A stretch of DNA of 43,943 nucleotides from Clostridia bacterium (lineage in GTDB: Bacteria; Bacillota; Clostridia; UMGS1810): positions 1 to 43,943 of the forward strand of contig JAEDEG010000005.1 of NCBI GenBank assembly GCA_016293435.1, given 5' to 3'. The translations under genes and the position numbers were made by a program. Below are positions 24,136 through 34,200 of the stretch, one piece after another. Positions within the stretch are counted from its first letter, which is position 1, and each line of letters begins with the position of its first letter. The notes under the pieces are model-generated. The model worked only from the letters and a program-made list of their open reading frames with translations. It ran no database searches and had not been told where the DNA came from.

Positions 24136-25893
24136 ATGGAAAATTCTTTGAAGAATAAAAAAAAGCAATTTTTTGATTTTAAAAAATTCATAAAAATGTT
24201 CTTCGTTTCGATAATATTGACAGTTGCCGCCACCGTAACTCTTGCGGGTATGTTTTTGAAAGGAAACAATCTTGAAAATCTGCTTTATTATGCAAGAGTT
24301 CCCATGAGTGACGGGAGTACGCAGGCAATTAAAAACTGTGTGGATTTTTGTTTGCCTACAGCCATTTCGATATTTGTGCTTGCAAATCTGACAACCTTTG
24401 TAATACTTATTAACAAAAATACAATTCTTGACTACTCGAAAAAGCACAAAAACAATTCACCTGCAAAGCAGCTATACTTTTTTTACAGACATTCGTTTTT
24501 GATTTCTTTTATCAGCCTGCTGGCTACTGTTATATTTTTTGGAAATCAAATAGATGCTTTTTCGTATCTTAAGGGCATGATGCGAAAAACTCAGGTTTAT
24601 GAAGAAGAATATACACCTCCTCAAAATCAGACATATCAGTTCCCTGAAAAAAAGAAAAATCTTATATATATTTTTCTTGAATCGATGGAAACCTCTTTTG
24701 CTTCGGTTGAGGAAGGTGGTCTGATGGAAGAAAACATCATCCCCTATCTTACAGAGCTTGCAAAAGAAAATATAAGCTTTTCGGATACAGAGGTGCTCGG
24801 CGGTGCCTATGCAGTTCCGGGGACAACATGGACTGCCGCAGCTATGGTCACTCAGACAAGTGGAATTCCGCTTACAATCCCAATTTCAAAGTCAAACTTC
24901 GGACAAGATAACAAATTTTTGCCGGGAGCATATTCCATAGGTGAAATTTTGGAAAAAGAAGGCTACAATCAAGAGCTGATGGTTGGTTCGAAGGCAAGCT
25001 ATGCAAAAAGACGGGCATATTTTGAGCAGCATGGTAATTACCGTATATTTGACTATTATACTGCTATAGAACGCGGTGAAGAAGCCGGCTATCTGCCTGA
25101 AGATTATTATGTGTGGTGGGGATTTGAGGATCAAAAGCTGTTTGACTATGCGAAGCGCGAAATACTTCAATTGTACAGCGAAGGTAAGCCTTTTAATTTT
25201 ACGATGCTGACTGTTGACACACACTTTACGGATGGATATAAATGCGAGCTGTGTGAAAGTAATTTTGACAATCAGTATGCCAACGTGTTAAGATGTTCTG
25301 ACAAGCAGATATATGAATTTGTGTCGTGGGTTAAAGAACAGCCGTTTTATAAGGATACTGTAATTGTGCTTAGCGGCGATCACTTGACAATGGATCACAA
25401 ATACTTTGACCGCGTGGATGATGAAGCAAAGGAAAGAGGCAGGAGAATATACAACTGCTTTATAAACACAGGGCTCAGTGATGAGCACACCAAAAACAGA
25501 ACCTTTTCCACTCTTGATATTTTTCCCACTACCCTTGCAGCGCTTGGTGTAACCTGGGGAAGCGAGACGCTTGGTCTGGGTGTTAATCTTTTTTCGGGAG
25601 AGAAAACTCAGTGCGAGAAAAAAGGTGTTGAAAATTTTTCGTATCAGCTTGCATCGGGCTCGGATTTTTACAGCGATTATATTATAGATAAAAATCTCTC
25701 GTCTAAAGAACTTTACGGTGGATACGAGGGCGATACCGGTCCTGCTGCTGACCTTGATATGGCTAACCGGAAAAAAATCGAACAGCAAAAGCTGCTTGAG
25801 TCAAATTCGACAGTAGACTCTGCTGCAGGCTCATCTGCAGAGCTTGAGATAAGCTCGGATATTGGCACCATACCGCCACACGGAGCAGACTGA
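24136..25893 (+). CDS. LTA-synthase/OpgB-like membrane phosphoglycerol transferase
   Basis: A 585-aa protein with about three N-terminal membrane helices, then an extracellular sulfatase/alkaline-phosphatase-fold domain. Visible active-site segments are NLIYIFLESMETSF (metal aspartate/glutamate region), GTTWTAAAMVTQTSGIPL with the likely catalytic threonine, TVDTHF, and LSGDHLTMD. The GTTWTAAAMV form is nearer to E. coli OpgB/MdoB than to LtaS. Such enzymes move glycerol phosphate from phosphatidylglycerol to an envelope glycan or glycolipid. The tail after residue 555 is Ser/Ala-rich. The start ATG at 24136 is chosen over one at 24058, which lies inside the hairpin arm region and gives a non-homologous N-terminus. 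The Shine-Dalgarno is weak (GAGTG). Confidence 0.85.
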   Translation: MENSLKNKKKQFFDFKKFIKMFFVSIILTVAATVTLAGMFLKGNNLENLLYYARVPMSDGSTQAIKNCVDFCLPTAISIFVLANLTTFVILINKNTILDYSKKHKNNSPAKQLYFFYRHSFLISFISLLATVIFFGNQIDAFSYLKGMMRKTQVYEEEYTPPQNQTYQFPEKKKNLIYIFLESMETSFASVEEGGLMEENIIPYLTELAKENISFSDTEVLGGAYAVPGTTWTAAAMVTQTSGIPLTIPISKSNFGQDNKFLPGAYSIGEILEKEGYNQELMVGSKASYAKRRAYFEQHGNYRIFDYYTAIERGEEAGYLPEDYYVWWGFEDQKLFDYAKREILQLYSEGKPFNFTMLTVDTHFTDGYKCELCESNFDNQYANVLRCSDKQIYEFVSWVKEQPFYKDTVIVLSGDHLTMDHKYFDRVDDEAKERGRRIYNCFINTGLSDEHTKNRTFSTLDIFPTTLAALGVTWGSETLGLGVNLFSGEKTQCEKKGVENFSYQLASGSDFYSDYIIDKNLSSKELYGGYEGDTGPAADLDMANRKKIEQQKLLESNSTVDSAAGSSAELEISSDIGTIPPHGAD

Positions 25894-25908
25894 TAAACTA
25901 AAATTTAT

Positions 25909-25949
25909 AAAAAGAAAGGTTGACTTTATGTGAGTTGACCTTTCTTTTT
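25909..25949 (+). terminator. Terminator of the phosphoglycerol transferase gene
   Basis: AAAAAGAAAGGT pairs with ACCTTTCTTTTT across a 17-nt loop, with the T-rich arm acting as tail. It lies 16 nt after the stop. Confidence 0.8.
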
Positions 25950-26008
25950 CAGGTTCTTTTGAAATTAATTTAAAATTGAAATTTTAATGCAAGAGGCGGA
26001 AAAAAGAT

Positions 26009-26057
26009 CTAAAAACCCTGACATCAACAAGGAATTTACCTCGTTGATGTCAGGGTT
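26009..26057 (-). terminator. Terminator of the SLH/lyase/AraC operon
   Basis: A perfect 15-bp stem, AACCCTGACATCAAC/GTTGATGTCAGGGTT (26014-26028 and 26043-26057), is followed on the minus strand by TTTTT. It begins three nt after the AraC stop codon and is one of the strongest hairpins in the window. Confidence 0.9.
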
Positions 26058-26060
26058 AAA

Positions 26061-26906
26061 TCATGATTGTTTCTTTCGGACAGAGTTGGGTGTGTGGCCG
26101 TATTTCTTTTTAAAGGCACGCATAAAATATGAAAAGCTGTTAAAACCGCACTTCTCGCTTATGTCGGAAACCGTGCCTTTTGTTCTTAAAAGCATATCGT
26201 AGGCAAGCTCAAGACGTCTCTTTAACACAAACTGCTGAATAGACATCCCCATTTTCTTTTTAAAAAGTACACTTGTATAATTTGGCGTAAGACAGACATG
26301 ATCAGCAACCGATTTCACACTAAAATCAGAACGAAAGAAGCTGTCATGAACATATGAAATTATTTTTTCTACAATTCTCTTGTTATCTTCACGCAAATCG
26401 CCTGCCTCAATAACCATATTATCAAAAAGAATCCAATTGATGGCAGAAATCATATATATTCTGTTGAATGCAGATAAATCCTTTTGTCGCTGCTCGATTT
26501 TAAACCATATGTCACTTACAATTTCAAATTCTTTTTCCGACAGCTGCGTAAAATACTTTCTATTACTGTAATTTACGCTGAGAAAGGTTATAGTATTACT
26601 TTCAAAGGGATACATGAAGAAGTCGGTAAATGTAATTACACGAATATGAACACCATCGCCTTTCGGCGCAATGTCGTACATGTCGCCACAGTGAAAAAAC
26701 AGCAATGAACCATGTGTACATTCCAGAGTTTCGAAATTAAAATCGACTGTACATTCACCCGAAGATACAAGCAGAATCTCAAATGAATATGCACTGTTTT
26801 TGGTCAGACTTGTTAAATTCCATTCCATACACTCAAGCCCTAATTCATTAAGAATATCATAATCGGGCTTTAGATGACCATCGTTATTTAGTATACAATC
26901 GTTCAT
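26061..26906 (-). CDS. AraC-family transcriptional regulator at the end of the surface-polysaccharide operon
   Basis: A 281-aa protein. The N-terminal half has a cupin-like segment (FEILLVSSGECTVDF, CTHGSLLFFHCGDMYDI). The C-terminal 100 residues hold the two AraC helix-turn-helix units: SVKSVADHVCLTPNYTSVLF and the later TVSDISEKCGFNSFSYFMRAFKKKYG with HTPNSVR at the end. The start is backed by AAAGGAGTG. It follows the 863-aa secreted protein gene by 63 nt with no terminator between, and a strong terminator follows it, so it is probably the last cistron of the operon that starts at 39964. An autoregulated activator responding to a polysaccharide breakdown product is the simplest reading. 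Confidence 0.88.
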   Translation of the reverse strand: MNDCILNNDGHLKPDYDILNELGLECMEWNLTSLTKNSAYSFEILLVSSGECTVDFNFETLECTHGSLLFFHCGDMYDIAPKGDGVHIRVITFTDFFMYPFESNTITFLSVNYSNRKYFTQLSEKEFEIVSDIWFKIEQRQKDLSAFNRIYMISAINWILFDNMVIEAGDLREDNKRIVEKIISYVHDSFFRSDFSVKSVADHVCLTPNYTSVLFKKKMGMSIQQFVLKRRLELAYDMLLRTKGTVSDISEKCGFNSFSYFMRAFKKKYGHTPNSVRKKQS

Positions 26907-26969
26907 TTTTTCACTCCTTTGACTAACCCATTATTTTTTAATCTGCGGATTTTCACTATTGTTTTTTCT

Positions 26970-29561
26970 TTATTTTATTATTGGATATTCCGTCTTTTTG
27001 ATTATCGGTTTTGTATTAGAAACATCATCCCATACAAATACACAAACCTTATCGGTGTCAGCTGTAACTGTGTGAGTGAGCGGATTGGTTACTAAGCCGG
27101 GTGTAACCTCATAATCCTTGTATAATGACACGCTTTCTAACTTATCACCATTATATGACGCAATCATAACAAATACGCTGTGTGCAGATTCAGTAAGATT
27201 ATCGGAGGTAAAATTACATGTAAAGGTGGTTTCATTAAGTGAGCAATCGGAGCTGTTGAAGCTGAGAGGCATCTGAATATTTTCTTTGTATACCTGAATA
27301 TTGTCAACGGTAATGTTGGCATAATAATTTTTGGTATAATAACTGGCTGCACTCCAAAATTCGGGACATATAGCAAAATGCGACAAATCGTTTGCAGCAC
27401 CTGTATCTTTCGCCTTTTGGTTGTATACATATATTCTGTCATTAACCTCAATCGATACGGTACCTTCTTCTACATTGTAGGAATATCTGTAGTGTACCCA
27501 CTCATTATTAGACGGTTTAACATCTGTGTAGTAAATTTCGTATTTTTTCTCTCCGGTTATTACATTGTAGCTTGTAAGCGGAAAGCCCTCAAGCTTAACA
27601 TTTGCTTCATAAACGGGACAGATACTCATATCAAATTCGGCAACTATAATACCGCTTGTAACCTTTTCGGTAAAACCATTTAAGGTAAATCTGCCGTTTG
27701 TATTTGAATTCTGGCCATATGGGATAATTTCTACAGCGTAGTCACCGGCTTCACCGCTTTTGCCGGCAACTCTTTGCATATACACATCGCTGCCGGAGAT
27801 TGTCCAGCCAAAATCTGATGAGAACTGCTCTATGAGCGCAGAGTCAATTGTTCTATCATTGTAGGAATCGCTCATGGCATCAAATGTTTGAACCTCTGTT
27901 GAAACTCCGCTATTTACAGATGTGACATTCACTTTGGCAAGGGTGAATAAAGACTCTGCTTCGACGGATGAACCATCGGCACAAACAGATACAACCTTGA
28001 AGGTGTGATCTCCGTAGGCAAGAGCAGATCCATCTGCTTTTGTGTAATATACATTATCATATGTGCTTTGAGTAAATTCATAAATAAGAGCACCGTCAAT
28101 ATAGAATTTTACATTATCGGCAAGGGTTGCAGCCGCAGACAAATAAATTTCGCCGTTATCCAACCACACTACTTCTTCATTTGCAGGAATTAGCTCTGAG
28201 ATTGTAGGAATAAATTCATCGGATACTATATAATTCTCTACAATATCAAAATCGGAGTTTGCCGGAGACACCGTCACTGTAAGCATATCATCTTTGGCAA
28301 GATTATTGGGAATACCGAGAGTAAGAACACCGGAGGCAGAATCATACTCAAAGGAGCTGTAGTTTGCCGATTCGCCGTTTACAGCAACAGATACATCAGC
28401 TTCGCTTAGAGCAATTCCATCTGTAATGTCTATGCTTACTGTTTCTGCATTTGATGGAAGAGAGGATTCATATTCAAAGCTTTTGCCATAGAGAGAATAG
28501 CTCTTGTCCTCTACCTCTACAGAGCCCGTAATACTTACAGAAAAGTTGTCGAGTGTAAAATAAGAGAAATATTTGGGAGTGTACCAGCTGCACGCACTCC
28601 AATACTGTGGCTTAAATTTGAGGCAGCTAAGATCTGTAGCCTTTGACGGAGTAACGTATTTATCTGTAATATAGGGAGTGCCGTTTATATTGAGAGAAAG
28701 CATGCTTTTATCTACATCATATATATATGTAAGATGAACCCAAGTATCATTTGAAATTGTAAAATCTGTACCGTTTATTACGTTAGATCTCTCGTTGGAA
28801 ATTGATGTTATTCCGGGTATACCTGTCATAACATATACTGCCTCTACAGCAGGCGAGAGCTGTACATCAAAATCATAGGTGATAACACCGGAGGTTACCT
28901 TTTGTGTCCAGCCGTTAAGGGTCAGAACCGTATCGGTGGCAGTTCCGGTACCATAGGACACGATCCTTGCGGCATAGTCACCCTCGGTGCCGCTTGCACC
29001 GGCTACTCTGCGGACAAAGAGATTGGTGCCGGTAACTGTCCAGCCAAATTCTGAAAATCCGGGAATAAGAGTTTCATCATTGAGGGTTCGAAGCGACGAA
29101 ACAGTTTCTGAATCAGTATTTCCGTTGATTTGATAATCATATGATTGAGGCATGGAATCAAAGGTTTGAGTTTGGCAGGAAACACCGGGATTAACCTCCT
29201 GCTTGTAGGAGGATAATACAGCTGTAAACTCGGAAACAGCAGTTATCTGAGTTTCATCATCAAAGACTGCCACAACCTTAAATTCTCTGTTGCCCACCGC
29301 AACATCGGCAGTTGCTGAGAGAGCTTCGCCCGAGGAAAACTCGGCAATAGGCTCACCGTCGAGATAGAAGGCTACCGAGGCTGCACCATCTGCGGATGCC
29401 TCAAAGGCAACTGTGCCGGCTTCTACCTTGGCTCCTGAGACCGGAGCTGTGATTGTAACTGTGCCCGATGCAGAAACAGACATCGGTATTATGCTTGAGC
29501 TCATGATAAATGTGAGTACAACAAGCAGCGTTACCATTTTGTTTAAAACTGATTTTTTCAT
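26970..29561 (-). CDS. Secreted modular protein with two Ig-like plus LamG-like units
   Basis: An 863-aa protein with a signal peptide (to about residue 32). Domains in order: an Ig-like domain (33-118), a LamG-like beta-sandwich (122-342), an SbsA-type Ig-like domain (355-455), a second Ig-like domain (452-545), a second LamG-like domain (550-757) and a C-terminal beta domain (760-863) ending in VFVWDDVSNTKP. The LamG-like units share FGWT, a YxxRVAGxSG turn, LNGxTxKVTSGxI, WVHxxYxY, FWSAxSxYT and a final LDNF/VDNI strand. These features suggest carbohydrate or surface binding with no visible catalytic domain. No SLH, LPXTG or transmembrane anchor is seen. GGAAAA lies before the start. The gene follows its shorter paralogue by 32 nt. 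Confidence 0.78.
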   Translation of the reverse strand: MKKSVLNKMVTLLVVLTFIMSSSIIPMSVSASGTVTITAPVSGAKVEAGTVAFEASADGAASVAFYLDGEPIAEFSSGEALSATADVAVGNREFKVVAVFDDETQITAVSEFTAVLSSYKQEVNPGVSCQTQTFDSMPQSYDYQINGNTDSETVSSLRTLNDETLIPGFSEFGWTVTGTNLFVRRVAGASGTEGDYAARIVSYGTGTATDTVLTLNGWTQKVTSGVITYDFDVQLSPAVEAVYVMTGIPGITSISNERSNVINGTDFTISNDTWVHLTYIYDVDKSMLSLNINGTPYITDKYVTPSKATDLSCLKFKPQYWSACSWYTPKYFSYFTLDNFSVSITGSVEVEDKSYSLYGKSFEYESSLPSNAETVSIDITDGIALSEADVSVAVNGESANYSSFEYDSASGVLTLGIPNNLAKDDMLTVTVSPANSDFDIVENYIVSDEFIPTISELIPANEEVVWLDNGEIYLSAAATLADNVKFYIDGALIYEFTQSTYDNVYYTKADGSALAYGDHTFKVVSVCADGSSVEAESLFTLAKVNVTSVNSGVSTEVQTFDAMSDSYNDRTIDSALIEQFSSDFGWTISGSDVYMQRVAGKSGEAGDYAVEIIPYGQNSNTNGRFTLNGFTEKVTSGIIVAEFDMSICPVYEANVKLEGFPLTSYNVITGEKKYEIYYTDVKPSNNEWVHYRYSYNVEEGTVSIEVNDRIYVYNQKAKDTGAANDLSHFAICPEFWSAASYYTKNYYANITVDNIQVYKENIQMPLSFNSSDCSLNETTFTCNFTSDNLTESAHSVFVMIASYNGDKLESVSLYKDYEVTPGLVTNPLTHTVTADTDKVCVFVWDDVSNTKPIIKKTEYPIIK

Positions 29562-29593
29562 TTTTCATTTTCCTTTCTAAAAAAATTTTTATA

Positions 29594-31216
29594 TTATAGA
29601 CCTAAGTCTACAATTGCGTGGAGCGTGAGCTCAGCATTGGATATAGAGCGGCTTATGGGTGCAAGAGAAAGCTTGGCATCTATGCTGTCATGAGCCGAAA
29701 CAGTAACTTTTTTGGCAGAAATTGAAGCAATACGTCCGCTTTCTCTGACTGCAAAAATAAGAAGAAGTTCCTTATCGGAGGAAGACATATTTATGCATGT
29801 GCAATCAGCCGTGACGATATCATTTTCGACTATGGAAGTATTTGAAGAAGTAACTTCACCATTTTTGGCAAATATATACGACACATCTGATTCTTGGGAA
29901 AGAATATAGTGAGCCGAAACTGCTTCGGGTATGATAGCATCTCCGTTTTCGGATTTGGATTTGATTTGCAAATCAAGCTCTGTACCGCCCGAAAGACCGG
30001 ATGGCAAAGCAACTTCTACGGTGCTGCCATCGAGTGTAATACCGCCATGCGCTACAGGCACGCCGTCTGCCAAAAGCTCTACGTCGCTATCGGTAAGCTC
30101 TCCGTCAATTGACGCAAGAGAGACATAAAGTGCTTCACTTCCAAACGGAACCTCCGATCCCGAAGACAAAACTCCTCCCCTAACATATCCGTAATCAGAA
30201 ACAGTATACTCATCATTTTTAATATACACATTGAAATTATCAAGAGTCATATGTGACCAGTAATTTTTGGTATAATAGCTTGCTACACTCCAAAACTGAG
30301 GAAGCAGCTCGAATTTAGACAAGTTATTATTGACATCCGGTGCCTTTGCCTTTGCTTTATTTACGTATTTATCCCCGTTTAAAGAAATAGAAATTGTGCC
30401 GTTATCTACATCATATTCATAGGTAAAATGAATCCACTGCCCTGTTTGAGCTATAAAATCTGTATCATATACATTTGTTTTTTTCTCTGTGGTTATGAAT
30501 GAGCCTGTAACAAGAGGAAAAGACTGCATTTGAATGTGGGCTCCGTCTATAGGTCCATACATCATATCAAAATCGACAACCACAATACCGGAAGTAACTT
30601 TTTGTGTCCATGCATCTAACTTAAATACTGCGGATGCGTTGGATACTTCACCGTAAGGAATAACTTTTATGGCATAATCACCCTCGGCACCGCTTGCACC
30701 TGCTACTCTTTGAAGATATACATCGGTACCGGTGAGTGTCCATCCATGTTCATCTGAGAAGGCATCAATTAAAGCTTGGTCTTTTGTTCTTTCGGCATAT
30801 TTATCACTAATGTTATCAAAGGTTTGAGGTTCTGTTGATATACCGGGGTTAACCGGCTCCCTTGTGTATACAAAGAGCTTAAAAACCGAGGTATCGGTAT
30901 ATTGATTTCCGTCGGCATCGTAGGCTACAATCTTAAAGCTTCTGTACCCTAGCGAAAGCTCACTCATGGGAATATTATGTTCATATACTGCTTCGCCCTC
31001 AAATTCGGCAACTGTCTTTTCGTCAAGCACAAATTGAACGAGCTGTGCACCCAAGACATTGGCACTTAGGGTAAGGCTTGAGCCTGATACAAGCTCAACA
31101 GAGCTTGTATCAGAGGGGGTAATATCGGATATTGTAACTGTGTCTGCACCACGAACGCAAACGGAAGCCAAAAAAATCAAAGTTATGAGTGTTAAAAGAG
31201 ATATTATTTTCTTCAT
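29594..31216 (-). CDS. Secreted Ig-like plus LamG-like protein, shorter paralogue
   Basis: A 540-aa secreted protein with a signal peptide to about residue 24. It has an Ig-like domain (25-118), a LamG-like unit (124-329) very similar to those of the next gene (QTFDN, GWTLTGTDVYLQRVAGASG, FWSVASYYTKNYW, LDNFNVY), an SbsA-type Ig-like domain (330-440), and a C-terminal beta domain (445-540) lacking the VFVWD ending. It therefore equals one half of the 863-aa neighbour plus a shortened tail. A TTG at 31255 would add 13 residues, but AGAGGTGG six nt before the ATG at 31216 fixes the start. It lies 16 nt after the lyase gene. A binding or adhesin role is inferred; no catalytic motif is seen. Confidence 0.78.
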   Translation of the reverse strand: MKKIISLLTLITLIFLASVCVRGADTVTISDITPSDTSSVELVSGSSLTLSANVLGAQLVQFVLDEKTVAEFEGEAVYEHNIPMSELSLGYRSFKIVAYDADGNQYTDTSVFKLFVYTREPVNPGISTEPQTFDNISDKYAERTKDQALIDAFSDEHGWTLTGTDVYLQRVAGASGAEGDYAIKVIPYGEVSNASAVFKLDAWTQKVTSGIVVVDFDMMYGPIDGAHIQMQSFPLVTGSFITTEKKTNVYDTDFIAQTGQWIHFTYEYDVDNGTISISLNGDKYVNKAKAKAPDVNNNLSKFELLPQFWSVASYYTKNYWSHMTLDNFNVYIKNDEYTVSDYGYVRGGVLSSGSEVPFGSEALYVSLASIDGELTDSDVELLADGVPVAHGGITLDGSTVEVALPSGLSGGTELDLQIKSKSENGDAIIPEAVSAHYILSQESDVSYIFAKNGEVTSSNTSIVENDIVTADCTCINMSSSDKELLLIFAVRESGRIASISAKKVTVSAHDSIDAKLSLAPISRSISNAELTLHAIVDLGL

Positions 31217-31232
31217 GGGATTCCACCTCTTT

Positions 31233-34200
31233 CTATTGCTGTGACCAGAGAGCAAGCTCTGTCACGTTGTTCCAATTGGATTCGGAATTAAAATGCCCTA
31301 CAAGCCGAAGATATCTTGCCTTGCCGCTGATTGGAAGAACCTCGTAATCAGCTGTTTCACCGCTTGATTTGCCGCTGTAAAGACGCGTATAGTTTTGCTT
31401 ATCATCAGATACAAGGATTTCAAAGCTATATTGTCTGGTGTCACCATAGAGAAAAGAGAATGCCACACCGTCAAAATCGACGGATGAACCAAAATCAAGT
31501 TCAATGTATCTTCCGTCCTGATCGGAGGTCCAGCTTGTGGTAAAATCGCCGTCTACAGCGCATGCTGCCAAATGTTCGGTCTGCGGTTCGTGGTCTGCAT
31601 AAACAGAGGAGTGCTTAATAAGAGATGCGCCGGCGGGCAAACCTTTGGAAATGCCTGTGCTTGCAAGATTGTTGGTAATATTTATATCAAGGTTAAACAT
31701 TATACTATAGATTGTTTTGGAACCATCTTTTGTTGTGACTGTAATCACGGCATTGTCGGTGAGAGCAGAAGGCTGAGTGATATGCACTGTGCCGTTGTCG
31801 GACTGTGCCTCAAAATACGGAACTTTGCTTCCGTAAGGTAGATTTACTGTATATTTTTTGATATCGGAGGCAAAGCCCTCAAGAGGCATACCGTTTATAG
31901 AAAGCGAGGTCAGACGCGGCTTTGAGAGAGCTCCGTCGGGCACTTTCCATTCGGATATCGGTTTGTATTCAAGACTTTTTTGCTCCACAGATTCATCAAT
32001 AGGAATAAGCTTTGCTGTGATAGTAACATTACCGGATGCATCCTCTGCAACAAAAGCAAGCTTACGGATTGAATCCCTTGAATACTCACCCTCATACACC
32101 TCAAGCTTACTCAGTGATTCAGCCTTCATCACTTCGAGTCTCCAATTGGGAATGTCGGAATAAAATTCAACCCTTACCTTTTTACCGTTTTGAGTAAATT
32201 CGGCACTTTTGCCGTCATCGGCAATTTTGATATTGGCCTCTGTGTGAAGGAACCAATATAAATCGCTCGGTACGGAGAGTGTGAGTTCATCCTGAATCAT
32301 TGCAGCATCTCTATCATCTGTGAGCATATATCCTCTGTGATATTTTTGGGTTCGGGTACCGTATACTTCTGTTAAATCAAGAACCGAAATACAGCCTCTG
32401 TCACCCGATTCATAGCGGATTACGCTTGCGGTTTTGTCAAGCTCCTGGCCGAAATCATCAGCTGAGGGATTGATAACCAGACAGTTGGCACCCTCTGTTC
32501 TGATACGATAGAGGTTGCGCCTGGTGTTAAGACCCCAATATCCGCCCGGTGCTACCAGATTGTAGTTATCGGAGCCTAAGTCAACAAACCAACGTTCGCC
32601 AAGAGCATCAAAGATAAATGTACCCTTATCGATATGGGACATGGTTTTGGAGTTGGTACCGCCGAGAGAACCAAAGAATATGGCATTGGGATCCTGCCAT
32701 GAGGATTTCATAAATGTCATAGACTGACCCTTATCATAATAGTCGAGAGGGTAATTTAATTCATTTGTCGCTGAGCAATCTGACCACAATACCTGAGATA
32801 TGGTTGATTTTTGACCAACATTATTTTTGAAGATATTTAATATACCGTCAAGCTCTTTATCGTCCGTCAGACGTGCATACAAAAATGTTGTATCGGGGAA
32901 ATACACACCCAGATTCATCTTTGTGTCACTAAAAGGCCATGCACCATTTGAATCTTGACCGTATAGGCAGAAGTTAATACTATCTGCAAAACCGGGGGAT
33001 GACATGAGTGAATAATCATCACCGCAAATGCGCACAAGACGATCTAATATTTCAGTGAGACTTGAGAAGAAATATTCCCAGTACACAAATCCTTCTTTGG
33101 TTGTACCCGAAGGATAAAGAAGCCCAAAGGTATACTCTAATGACTGAATTATCTGAGATGCAAGAAATGAACATTTTTGAGTAAGCAGGCTGTTTTCATC
33201 CTCTTCATCTATAAGACACAGAGCCGCAGAAAGCATTCCCTCTCCGCACACTGCTCCCCAGTTGGAATATGTGTAGGATGAATTAAGCAAATTAAATTTG
33301 CTTGTTCCGTTGCAGCATCCTATAGCATAATCAATATACATCTCCTGAAAGCGTTTTTTGAAATGCTCTTTTCTCTCGGGAGTTAAATAGTTATATATAC
33401 AGTCATAGCCCGTAACTATAGCAGGAACTCCTGCGCCGGAGTCAAGATTGTGGGCGTCAAGATTCCAATCGGGCCACGAAAGAATATTTTCTATTTCCTG
33501 CCAGGCTCTTTCGGCATATTTGGGATCATCGGTAAGCTGATACGCAATACCGAGCGTTTTTATCATTCCTCCGGCAGTTGTAGCAAGAGCACCATAGAGA
33601 CGAAGTCCGTCCGGCTTATCATATTTAGTGAGAGGCTGAGCAATATAGTTTTCTGACTGATTTATAAGGTTTTTATATACATTTAAATATTCTGAATTGG
33701 TTGAGATTTTAGCTCTGAGCGCCAAAAATTCTTCTCTTGTAGCGAGAAAACGCGGATGAACCTTGTATAAATCTCCTGATTTGATATCATTATATATTTT
33801 CTGCGGTGAAGGACGGTCATAGTGCATATAACGCTGAATCATATCAACTGTTTCTTTGTTTTGATCGGGATCGTTTTTGAATGCACGATTCTCATCAGAA
33901 ATAACCAGGTATCCTCTGTCATCCCAATATACATATTTTTTGAGCACATCTCGACAAAAGGACATTGCAGGAATATAGTATATGCCATCTTTGAGCACAA
34001 GAGATGAATCAAGGCTGACAGATGAAGATGCACCTAAAACCGCGGTACTTCCGGCAGTCATGGTGTATTTTCCAAAGGAGACAGAAGAATCATTACGGCT
34101 ATATTCCATATTCATTGCCGTTGCCAAAAGTTCATCGGGAACCATCAAGACATTGTTGCTGTCAAGATACGGCGATGCTGAAAAATCCGAATAATCTCTT

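Noticed and set aside
25288..25788. A 166-codon open frame antisense to the phosphoglycerol transferase
   Set aside because: It is a shadow of a well-supported gene, with no start signal or motif.
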